Of a DNA stretch of 36,843 nt, positions 7,406-16,413 are shown piece after piece (the first letter of the stretch is position 1; the number at the start of each line of letters is the position of its first letter). The stretch is from positions 1 through 36,843 of the IMG/VR virus record IMGVR_UViG_3300033273_000498. One strand, 5' to 3'. Source of the stretch: a virus. The position numbers and the translations under genes were made by a program. The notes under the pieces are model-generated. The model was not told the DNA's origin. It made no database searches and saw only the letters and a list, made by a program, of their open reading frames with translations.

Positions 7406-10400
7406 TTATGCAAGAGCAATTGCTCTGAAATCTTTGAGTTTAACTGGAGTTGCCTCATTCGTGGATGAGATAACGACCTTGATAGCAAATGCTTCAAATT
7501 GGTCGAGATCGTTTACACTGAACTGATATTCGGAGAAACCAGCACCATCATTTGGTGGTACAAATGCATCCGCTCTTCCACTACTCTTGTTTACATCAAT
7601 GATCCTATCACCGAAACCATCACCATCAGTATCTTTCAAGTTATCATAACCAGGGAATGGAACAAACTTTTGATCGGTATTACTAGAATCAACTTTATAG
7701 ATTTGATAGAATACTCTAAAGTCTGCACCCTCTTGTCTGTTAGCACTAATGAGAACTTTCAAACTTGTTGCTGGTTGTGAAAGTGATACTGATTTGGTTA
7801 CGAATACTCCACCGTGAGGATCTCCTTCCAAGTTATTGGATCTTGCATCCTCAACATAATCATCAATTGGTTGATTGGTTTTATTTCTACCAAGAATAAA
7901 TGTTGCATTCTGCATATCCAATACTGGAGATACATTTGAATGTGTAGATGTAAAGTTCACTCTCATAGTAAGAGACTTACTATTTGGTAGTGTGCTCAGT
8001 CTAGCAAGTTCATTTGCTCTGGAAGCAACCATTCTTGGAGTTGGATAATGAATTACCTTATTCAGAGGTACTGGATCATATCCTTGATCTTGGAATGAAA
8101 CTTCAGTTCCACCAGCACTAGTACCAGAAACAGTTCTGACAAGTGCTTCAACTTTAGTTCCTTCTCCAGGTGTAATAACATTGAAGAGAGGTTCAATTGT
8201 GCTGAACTGATAGTTTTGTGAAATTCCAACACTATTACCACCGAATGCTTTATCACCTTCAAAGTTGAGCATTGTTTGACCAGATGCTCTGTTTGTTGGA
8301 GAAGTTCTATCAAACTCAAGATAGTAATTATCAAGATCAGAACTATCCGATTTATAGTAAGTAGATGGAATATCGTGTGTTTTATTGATTCTCATCAATC
8401 CAACACCATCAACTTCATATGGTTGAATAGAATCGCCCTTCAAGTGTGCAACTTTAACGGTATTATTGAGGCTTCTACCATCAATGGTCAATGTTCCTGC
8501 AGGAACTGTTCCCGCAGTAATTCCACTGTAAGAAATAACTTCATTATTCAGAAGCGCGTAACCGCGGCTAGTTGAAATGCCTTCAAATGTTCCGAACGCA
8601 GTTGTATCTGCAACTGATACAACAGTATCATTTACATCAAATCCACCTGTAAGTGTGGTCTTTGGTGTATCTGGTTCAATATCAACAATTTGAATTTTGT
8701 TGTTTGCACCGTGGTGTGCGTGATTATGTTGCTTAATACGGAATACATTTCCAGAATAACGATCATCAATCAATTCTGATGCGTTAGTTCCAACAGTTGC
8801 ATTTGTGTTGGTCTTGGTTGCTCCATTGAAGAATGCAAGGGTACGAGTTGCGGTGAAGTTTTCACCTTGTACTCCTGTGAGATAGATTGTATCAAATGCA
8901 GCAGCACGATTCTTAATTGCAATTCTTGCACCAGAACCCCTTCCGAGGGTTGCTGTTGTAAGTCCAACAATTTCACCAGCAACATATCCACTACCTGTAG
9001 TAGATGTGATTGTTACGTCAGTGATAACGCCATCTGCATTGGCAGTAACGTTTGCAGTTGCTCCAGTTCCTTTTCCTGTTACAGAGAACAGAGGAACTGC
9101 AGATCCAGATGCTGGATATCCACTACCACCACTGAGAATCTCAACTTCACCGGTTCCTGCAATCGCAGCACCGCCAAGATTTTCTACAAATCCAGTAATA
9201 CTGCTACCATCTTCTCCAATCTTAACTCCAGGAACAATGTTAGTTTGTTCTGTTGCTCCAACAGTTCCACCAACATCCAACTTCAGTTTTCTTGGCAGAC
9301 CTTCAATTGGATTATTTTCAAGAGCGGTACTATTATCACCCTTGGCATCAACATCTCCATTATAGAAGGTTGCTGTTCCAGAAGAAACAAACTCTGCTTT
9401 ATAAAGTTTGAATGTCAGATCTTGGAATTGTGAAGGTGTCCAAATTGTTCCGTTCTGTGATTTGAATAGAGAACCGCCAATGTATTGCTTGGTAACAACA
9501 ACATTTTGAACATCGGGAAGATTTTTGGTTCTAACAGTCTTCTTACCCATTGTTGCACACCACATCTCATAACCATCAGAGTTTGGAGATAGGATAACGA
9601 TTGCATATTCTTGTCCAGGTTCCAGATATACTGGGGATGGGAAGCGAATTCTAGTAGGCAGTGGTTCAAATGGATCATCATTTTCATTTGGTGCCTGACC
9701 AGGAACTACAATATCCTTTGGATTGAGTTCAACTTGTGTATAATCTTGAACAAGGAAAGATGTTGGTGTTCCAAGTTCAACAGTTCTCAATTCTACAAAG
9801 ACCTTTGCTTCAGGATCCTTTCTTGCAAAGTAAAGATCGAAAGATGTTAAGAATACACCTGGACCTTCTGCTTCTGCACTAACTGTGAAAGATTGTGCAA
9901 GAGGGTCTCTGTGAGGTGCTTTTACCTGAACGCTGACTTCAGTTGGACGTGCTTGTGGTTTGGGTGGATTTCTAACAGAAACACGCTTGGTATCTTGAGT
10001 TAGAATTGTTCCACTACCACTATAGGTTCCAAGTGCTTCACTACCAAATACGGTAGAACCAGGCAGAGGAGTTACACCAGGTGGAACTGCAGTAACTTTG
10101 ACAGTCTTGGTTCCCGACTTAACTCTTACTGGTGGTTGTGGTTTTGCATTTGGATCGCGGAAGAAGAAGTTTGCAAGAATATCACCCCAGTTATCAGAGA
10201 TGAGATCCATATTTGTGATTACTGCAACAGCACCACTTGTCTGTCCAACAATTCTAGATCCTTTAGTAACGTAACCATAGTATTTGGGAACATTTGCAAG
10301 TGCTCTTACACCAAAGTTAACAAGTTTTGATGTAGGTGAATAACTATCTCCAGGTGCAGGGCGTGAGCGATCATATGGGTCAACAGTATATTCTTCAACA

Positions 10401-13400
10401 AGAACTGCAGGAGATCCTAAACCTGCACCAATATCTGGTCTTGATGTATCACCAAACTTGTGATTTGGTTTTTGAATTCTCATCACACCAATCTTCTTCC
10501 CACTAGGATCGATGATGTCTGCTGATTCAAATATCTGGAAAGTTCCAGATTGCATATCAACTTCAACGAGTTTTGGAATTACATCAACTTGCTGTGAATC
10601 CAGATAATGATAATGTTTTGTAAATGGTCTTAATCCATTTGCATTGAAGTAAACGTTTCTAGAACGCATCCAAGGATCTGCTTCACCAGATATTTTTACA
10701 TCTTCAACATAATCAAACTCTCTAGATGGACCAGTAAGTTTTGGCGTATACTTGGTTGTTCTAGTAGTTGTAGTAGTAACAAGTCTTCTCTTCTTTCTTT
10801 CGCTTCTACCACCACCTTTCTTATATGTTTCAAATCTTACTTTCTTATCAACATTGACAGTAGTTTTTGCTTCTTGCTTCCACTTTGCACCAGTTGAATC
10901 GGTTCTGTGATCATTAATATAAATGGTTCTTACCCAGTTATCAGAAGCAGGATCTAAAACAACAGCACCAACGAATACAATAACGTTGAATGGATTAACA
11001 TTCTCAACATTAGTTGAGTGTGGTTGACTTAGAAATTCAACTTCATTGTACTTGAGAGTTAAAAGATCTCCAGTTTTTTGAATGTTTGGATCAAGAAGTT
11101 TGAGATTCTGTGAAAGATCTGCTTTGGTTACATCAATAGCAGGATCAAGTGCCAACTCTGCTTGCATTGACCAGAGATCTACAGGAGCGATAGCAGTTGC
11201 ACTATCTCTAGCAATATCAAGAGTTGAATAGCGAGGATCCATCAAAGACTTATCTCTGAAATCACTAACAATAAATCCAGACTTAAATCTATCCAGTCCA
11301 TTTGCATCAGTGACTGCAAGAGTTTTTGCATTCAGTTCCAGCATTGTCAAACTGGTCAGTTCTTCAAGATTCTCAATCCTATCTTCTAGTTTACCGATAT
11401 CACGCATTGTGAATCTTCTGTTATCTCTTAACAGAATTTCAGGATCATCTACAGGACTGAAAAGGTATGCTGGATATCTGATTTGTGCAATTTCCATTGC
11501 ATCATCAGAAAGAACTGGCGATTGTGGAGTTTCACTTGGTGTTCCAGTGATAACTTCAACTTCACCAAATCTGTTCAGAGTTACCAAGTCAATTCTTGGG
11601 AGATAGTAGTTGTAGTTGAAGAGTGAACTTTCATCTGGTGTTGGAACATATCTGAAAGTTGACTCATATACTCTATCTTTGAATGCGAATGGAGATCTGG
11701 TTTCAGTTGCTAAATTATAAGGTGCAACTCTTGGGCGGAAATCAATAGTATCGGAAAGACGAACACCATTTGGAAGTGTAGGAATATCACTAGTATATCT
11801 GTCTGCAGAATATGAATTTACGGTAAAGATATCGCCAGCATTGTTATTAGCAACTTCAAATTTATCAAATACAATGTATAATTGCTTTGAAGGAATTGCA
11901 CTACCTGGTCTTCTTACAATTCTAGAATAATCACAGAATTGATACTTATGACCAGTATCTAAACGATAGTTTGCAGTTCTATCAACATAACTTCCTTTAG
12001 TTACATCCTGAACAAGAAGATTCAGAGAGGACTCTTTAAACTTAACGATTTCTTCTTTTTGGAAACTGTTTTGATTCAGAGGTACAAAACTGATAGTGTT
12101 TGATGTTCTACTTACAACTTGAGCAACTGCTCTACTATCTTCACCAACAATTTTCTCACCTACGATAGCATTTTGATCAAGTGCAAGACCTGTAGCAAAT
12201 GTCAGTTTATCGAGAACAGGTGCAGAATTGCCAGTTGACTCATATACTGCACGAACATTTACTACATCAGGAATATTCAAACTGATTTCTTCATCTTCAA
12301 TTCTGGTTCCATATACCTTACTGGTTGTAAGACCTGCAATAACAGATTCGCCAGTAGTTCTAGTAATTGAAAGCGTTTGTCCTTTGATGAAATCTTTAGT
12401 CTTTGTTGTTACTGCACCTTTTTTCAGAGTAGTAATAACTGTAACATTTGCACTTTCATTTGCTTTTGAAAGACCTGTGAAACTAATACTTCCACCACCC
12501 GAAGCAAGAGTAAACTGATCATCAGTTAAAGTCTCTGTCGTACCATCAGCATAGTGAATAGAATATCTTTCAGCGTCAAATGATGTGAAGAATACGCTAC
12601 TGATACCAACACCAGAACCAAGAACACCACTATCTGCAGTGCTAATCGTCATCCCATTGTTAGTAACAGTTTGACCAGTAAGTTGTCTGGTAACAATCAT
12701 TGAAGCGTTGGAAACATCAACAGACTCAATAGCAAATTCTGGGAGTTCCGAATAAAGACCAGAGTTTCCTAATCCACGAATTTTTGCTACACCAAGAGAG
12801 AAGGTATATGTTCCATCATCTACAGAATTATCACAAACACCAGCAACAATAGTAGGTGCTGCAGTCAAATTCAGTTGAGTTTCATTTGTAACACTGGTAA
12901 TTCTATTGAATTGTGGATCGTTATTTCCTGCCTGATAGATGATAATCGCATCTTCTCTAAATCCATTTACTGCAGTGAAGAATCTTCCACCAACCTTACC
13001 AGCATTTGAACCAGTAATTTTCAGATTGTCAGTTTTGGCAAAGTTTGTTGGAGTTCTTGGATAGAGAACAGCATCTGCCATGAAATCTTCTTGAATACCA
13101 GTTCCAATAGAACTAGAATCCTGATATACGGATTTGATATCATCTACAGTAAATTCTCTAACTGCCTTGATACCAGTTTGATATTCAATCTGCCCATTGA
13201 AAATAATTTGCTCACCTGCTTGGAATGAACCCGCAGTTTGTGTCAGACTGTATACAGCACCATTAATTTCAGAAACATATCCAGTTGCTCCACTAGAAAC
13301 ACCTCTAACATAAGATCCTTCAGGAACTTGTGTTGTAGTATATGTTCTGCCAGCAGTGATATTTGTATATGTCTGAACGTCAAACATATACAGATTCCAC

Positions 13401-14821
13401 TCTGTACTTACTCCTTCGTAAGCGCCATCGCTAACCGCATAAGAATATACTCTAGCAGCACCAACTTTTGTACCTAAATCAGCATCAGAATTTCTTGTCG
13501 CAGTCAGTCTTCTGCTGTATAGACCAATGGTGTTTGCTTCTGTAGTTTGTGCTCCAGATGCAGACGCACCAATATTAATATATGGAACACCCTGAACATT
13601 ATTAACTTTCATGACACTTCCCATAGCAAATGGGATATTGCCAGTCTTTGATTTTGATAATACTGTTCTTGGTTTATCTACATCAATAACTGTAGATCCA
13701 ACAAGATCAATATCATAACCTTTAATATATGCAGTTCCTTCAGAAACTTTAATACCCATCTTATCGAGTGATGGGACATTTCCTTGCTCTGTCAGTTCAT
13801 TTTCTCTGAACAGACCACCGTTTCCAGTTTCATCGTTGAGAAGATCTACAACATCTACAGTAAATGGAGTAACTGCATAGTTACCAGATTCTTCGAAAGT
13901 TCTCTTTGCAAAGTAATCTTTGATTACACTGTAGTTTGACTTACTTTCTAACTTCTTAATTACACCATCATCAATCTTAACCAACTCTACAAAGTTGGTA
14001 TCGTCCGTATCTGTGAGTTGTTTTTTGGTAAGATTTAGAGTAATCTTTAATCTATCAGCACCAGGTGCTGCATAGTTCGTGAATCCTTTTGCATTGTCAT
14101 TCAGATCTGGATCTTCATCGGAATTGACAATGGATTCAATAACATTAAATCCAACTCTAAAAGAAGGATTGTTATCATACGGATCAAGAACTACAGTTGC
14201 GTTCTGAACATCTACAAAAGTACCTCTTATAAAATAAACGCCCTCTGCAACACTTACAGCATATCCAGTGTTAACAGCATTTACTTCTACAAGAGTTAAA
14301 ATAGTATCACCAGCATTGATGGTAGTGTTGCCATAAACAACATTCTCATCAAGAATCAGTGTTTCACCATTGACTAGAGTTGCACTTTCTCCATCAGTCG
14401 CACCATCTCTATACTTAACGAAGATAGTAATCTCTTCAACACCCTCTTCTGGTGGGAGAAGATATCCTTTAATTACGCCTGTAGTTCCAGATTCTTGACC
14501 TCTGATCTTTGCACCCTTACCATCATTAGCAGCAACCAAAGAGTCGAGGTAAATTGTAACATCAATGCCCAGATGATTTTGATTTACCTTTATGCTTGTA
14601 TAAGCATTATCGCAAGTTACCCCACCAGGGATAACCATAGATCCTTCTTTGAAAATATGCTGACCAAAAGATTCTACCTGGTTTTGCAGCATAGACTGCA
14701 AACCTGTAAGTTCTCTTGCTTGGACTGGATATCCTGGTTTGAATAGGACTCTATAGTAATTATCGTCCTTATCAAAATCATCATAATAAGGACTTACATT
14801 GAGATTAGTCTTATTGGGCAT
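7406..14821 (-). CDS. Giant DUF4815-type baseplate/virion structural protein, 2471 residues
   Basis: The N-terminus (YYDDFDKDDNYYRVLFKPGY then PVQARELTGLQSMLQNQVES) matches the DUF4815 signature found in large structural proteins of T4-like cyanophages. Around residues 1060-1180 it carries LPRIDLVTLNRFGEVEVITG, DNRRFTMRDIGKLEDRIENL and TSLTMLELNAK. Around 1640-1850 follows a beta domain beginning DPLAQSFTVSAEAEGPGVFL. The region near 1900-2050 has GGSGY repeats, and residues 2397-2405 read DTDGDGFGD, like a calcium-binding thrombospondin type 3 loop. It lies after gp8, where T4 has gp9 to gp12, so it may supply peripheral baseplate or fibre-attachment functions; this is inference. The gene follows the gp8 stop by three bases. 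Confidence 0.85.
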   Translation of the reverse strand: MPNKTNLNVSPYYDDFDKDDNYYRVLFKPGYPVQARELTGLQSMLQNQVESFGQHIFKEGSMVIPGGVTCDNAYTSIKVNQNHLGIDVTIYLDSLVAANDGKGAKIRGQESGTTGVIKGYLLPPEEGVEEITIFVKYRDGATDGESATLVNGETLILDENVVYGNTTINAGDTILTLVEVNAVNTGYAVSVAEGVYFIRGTFVDVQNATVVLDPYDNNPSFRVGFNVIESIVNSDEDPDLNDNAKGFTNYAAPGADRLKITLNLTKKQLTDTDDTNFVELVKIDDGVIKKLESKSNYSVIKDYFAKRTFEESGNYAVTPFTVDVVDLLNDETGNGGLFRENELTEQGNVPSLDKMGIKVSEGTAYIKGYDIDLVGSTVIDVDKPRTVLSKSKTGNIPFAMGSVMKVNNVQGVPYINIGASASGAQTTEANTIGLYSRRLTATRNSDADLGTKVGAARVYSYAVSDGAYEGVSTEWNLYMFDVQTYTNITAGRTYTTTQVPEGSYVRGVSSGATGYVSEINGAVYSLTQTAGSFQAGEQIIFNGQIEYQTGIKAVREFTVDDIKSVYQDSSSIGTGIQEDFMADAVLYPRTPTNFAKTDNLKITGSNAGKVGGRFFTAVNGFREDAIIIYQAGNNDPQFNRITSVTNETQLNLTAAPTIVAGVCDNSVDDGTYTFSLGVAKIRGLGNSGLYSELPEFAIESVDVSNASMIVTRQLTGQTVTNNGMTISTADSGVLGSGVGISSVFFTSFDAERYSIHYADGTTETLTDDQFTLASGGGSISFTGLSKANESANVTVITTLKKGAVTTKTKDFIKGQTLSITRTTGESVIAGLTTSKVYGTRIEDEEISLNIPDVVNVRAVYESTGNSAPVLDKLTFATGLALDQNAIVGEKIVGEDSRAVAQVVSRTSNTISFVPLNQNSFQKEEIVKFKESSLNLLVQDVTKGSYVDRTANYRLDTGHKYQFCDYSRIVRRPGSAIPSKQLYIVFDKFEVANNNAGDIFTVNSYSADRYTSDIPTLPNGVRLSDTIDFRPRVAPYNLATETRSPFAFKDRVYESTFRYVPTPDESSLFNYNYYLPRIDLVTLNRFGEVEVITGTPSETPQSPVLSDDAMEIAQIRYPAYLFSPVDDPEILLRDNRRFTMRDIGKLEDRIENLEELTSLTMLELNAKTLAVTDANGLDRFKSGFIVSDFRDKSLMDPRYSTLDIARDSATAIAPVDLWSMQAELALDPAIDVTKADLSQNLKLLDPNIQKTGDLLTLKYNEVEFLSQPHSTNVENVNPFNVIVFVGAVVLDPASDNWVRTIYINDHRTDSTGAKWKQEAKTTVNVDKKVRFETYKKGGGRSERKKRRLVTTTTTRTTKYTPKLTGPSREFDYVEDVKISGEADPWMRSRNVYFNANGLRPFTKHYHYLDSQQVDVIPKLVEVDMQSGTFQIFESADIIDPSGKKIGVMRIQKPNHKFGDTSRPDIGAGLGSPAVLVEEYTVDPYDRSRPAPGDSYSPTSKLVNFGVRALANVPKYYGYVTKGSRIVGQTSGAVAVITNMDLISDNWGDILANFFFRDPNAKPQPPVRVKSGTKTVKVTAVPPGVTPLPGSTVFGSEALGTYSGSGTILTQDTKRVSVRNPPKPQARPTEVSVQVKAPHRDPLAQSFTVSAEAEGPGVFLTSFDLYFARKDPEAKVFVELRTVELGTPTSFLVQDYTQVELNPKDIVVPGQAPNENDDPFEPLPTRIRFPSPVYLEPGQEYAIVILSPNSDGYEMWCATMGKKTVRTKNLPDVQNVVVTKQYIGGSLFKSQNGTIWTPSQFQDLTFKLYKAEFVSSGTATFYNGDVDAKGDNSTALENNPIEGLPRKLKLDVGGTVGATEQTNIVPGVKIGEDGSSITGFVENLGGAAIAGTGEVEILSGGSGYPASGSAVPLFSVTGKGTGATANVTANADGVITDVTITSTTGSGYVAGEIVGLTTATLGRGSGARIAIKNRAAAFDTIYLTGVQGENFTATRTLAFFNGATKTNTNATVGTNASELIDDRYSGNVFRIKQHNHAHHGANNKIQIVDIEPDTPKTTLTGGFDVNDTVVSVADTTAFGTFEGISTSRGYALLNNEVISYSGITAGTVPAGTLTIDGRSLNNTVKVAHLKGDSIQPYEVDGVGLMRINKTHDIPSTYYKSDSSDLDNYYLEFDRTSPTNRASGQTMLNFEGDKAFGGNSVGISQNYQFSTIEPLFNVITPGEGTKVEALVRTVSGTSAGGTEVSFQDQGYDPVPLNKVIHYPTPRMVASRANELARLSTLPNSKSLTMRVNFTSTHSNVSPVLDMQNATFILGRNKTNQPIDDYVEDARSNNLEGDPHGGVFVTKSVSLSQPATSLKVLISANRQEGADFRVFYQIYKVDSSNTDQKFVPFPGYDNLKDTDGDGFGDRIIDVNKSSGRADAFVPPNDGAGFSEYQFSVNDLDQFEAFAIKVVISSTNEATPVKLKDFRAIALA

Positions 14822-14824
14822 TTT

Positions 14825-16384
14825 TTAGAATTCCAGTATAATTTTAATGTCTTCTTTTTGACGCGAGTTTCTAGCAACGCTAGGTCTGTTGTCCAGGTAA
14901 ATTAAATCTCCTGATCCTTTATTTATTTCAGGACTTGCCATACCACTTGTGAAATTAACACCAAGATTAATTAACTTGGTTCCAGTTGGATTGGTAGTAA
15001 TTCCAGCAAAATTTCTATCAATAGAAGCACTGAAGTTTGCGCTAGAAATTGGATTAGTGGATGACTCAAAAGGATATACTCTACCATTAGTAGAGATACC
15101 AACATAATCTTGCTGATCGTTAGTTGTGTTATTATAATAAAGTGATCTATCTCTAAAATACTTCAACACTTTAGTATCAGTATCATAAGAAGCAACATAT
15201 CCATATGCTCTTCCTTTTCCACTATCAACTATTTGCTCAATAGTATCACCAACTTTTGGTGTTCCTGTAATTGATTCGAACTTGAATGCAAACAGTCCAC
15301 TGAAGGTATCTTCATCATAAATTTGAGTTGTTCCAACTTTAGTTGGATTCTTTACAATACCTACTTGTGCAAAACTGGTATCAACTGGGAAATCTTTTGT
15401 AGAATCGTCAAATCTTGCATAGATGAGAACTTTATCAGTTCCAAGTTCGGTATAAACGTTATAACCGTGTCCCTTTGATGGTGGGATGACTGGAACTAAC
15501 TTTGCAGAAGTTCCTGTGGTGCTTGAATTGATAGCACCCAAATCAACCAATGCATAGTTATAGTCCTTACCACCTGAAGTAACAACTGTATTTGTTATTT
15601 TTCCACCTTCAACATCAACACGAACTTTGCCACCTGTACCGTCACCAAGAATTGCAAACTCTTGTCCTAAACCATTTGCATAGTTAGAACCTTCTTTGTC
15701 AATATAAACCGTTTTGATTTGATTCTCATTGATTGTGGAATCTCCAGATTCTCTAACAGATCTAATCTGTGCATCTGTGGATGTTAACCAAGAGTTTGGA
15801 ACAGTAATATATTCCGTTGAGTCAAACTTAATAATATCGGATGGAGAAATTGTGAAGAGATACTTCCAAATATATCCATCACCACTGTCTCCTGCTCTAG
15901 ATGGTTCTAGATCAGTAAATTTTGGTTGATCCTGGGATACATTTCCCTTTGGATTCTTTCCACTAGAACCATTTTCAATGCAAATGTAGACTCTAAAGTC
16001 CTCATTCATTACATAATAGTTTGCATCATATAATCTAGATGCATTTGATAATGGTGCGGGATTTTCGATGCTATAATCATCACGATACATTTCATATCGT
16101 GTTCCTGCAGTCCATTCGATTTTCCTGACAATTCTTCTGATGTTTGCCGAGGTAATTTTTTTACCATATAGAACAACATCACCTGCGTGACTGTTGTAAG
16201 CAAAACTATCAACAGGTGCAGGGGGATTTTCATTCCAATTGTCAGATCTGCCATACCCAACTGGTGAAGTAATTGGGTTTGGTAGACTTACAGTAACGTA
16301 GTAAGAGTTGTTCGTATTTTCTACTGACTCTACAAAGTTACTGGCATTCAGTATTCTGAATTGATCAGTAATAATCGCTGACAT
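14825..16384 (-). CDS. 8: Baseplate wedge protein, T4 gp8-like (enlarged)
   Basis: T4 gp8 is a 334-residue wedge dimer; this homologue has 519. Shared landmarks are the early strand ending VGYGRSDNW, the segment RVYICIENG, the GDGYIWKYLFTISP motif (about residues 168-181, compare GDGYVWEYLFEI in T4), and the C-terminal LIYLDNRPSVARNSRQKEDI that ends ILEF. The extra length is mostly between about 210 and 450 and includes a GxxYANGLGQEF / GGKDYNYALVDLG beta-repeat pair like that in gp14 and gp7. It sits directly downstream of gp7, as in T4. A late-promoter-like element lies in the 29-base gap upstream. Confidence 0.88.
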   Translation of the reverse strand: MSAIITDQFRILNASNFVESVENTNNSYYVTVSLPNPITSPVGYGRSDNWNENPPAPVDSFAYNSHAGDVVLYGKKITSANIRRIVRKIEWTAGTRYEMYRDDYSIENPAPLSNASRLYDANYYVMNEDFRVYICIENGSSGKNPKGNVSQDQPKFTDLEPSRAGDSGDGYIWKYLFTISPSDIIKFDSTEYITVPNSWLTSTDAQIRSVRESGDSTINENQIKTVYIDKEGSNYANGLGQEFAILGDGTGGKVRVDVEGGKITNTVVTSGGKDYNYALVDLGAINSSTTGTSAKLVPVIPPSKGHGYNVYTELGTDKVLIYARFDDSTKDFPVDTSFAQVGIVKNPTKVGTTQIYDEDTFSGLFAFKFESITGTPKVGDTIEQIVDSGKGRAYGYVASYDTDTKVLKYFRDRSLYYNNTTNDQQDYVGISTNGRVYPFESSTNPISSANFSASIDRNFAGITTNPTGTKLINLGVNFTSGMASPEINKGSGDLIYLDNRPSVARNSRQKEDIKIILEF

Positions 16385-16401
16385 CTTTATCGTTTTTTAT
16401 G

Positions 16402-16409
16402 TATTTATG
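16402..16409 (-). promoter_or_regulatory. Possible variant late promoter CATAAATA
   Basis: The gap between gp7 and gp8 contains CATAAATA on the minus strand, one base from the T4-type consensus TATAAATA, about 18 bases before the gp8 ATG. It could reinforce gp8 transcription after the 13.6 kb gp7 gene. With one mismatch in AT-rich sequence this may be chance. Confidence 0.4.
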
Positions 16410-16413
16410 AGGG

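Noticed and set aside
8867-9433. 188-residue plus-strand Ser/Cys-rich reading frame
   Set aside because: It is antisense to the repeat-rich DUF4815 gene, and its composition is the expected complement of Ala/Val/Thr-rich codons.
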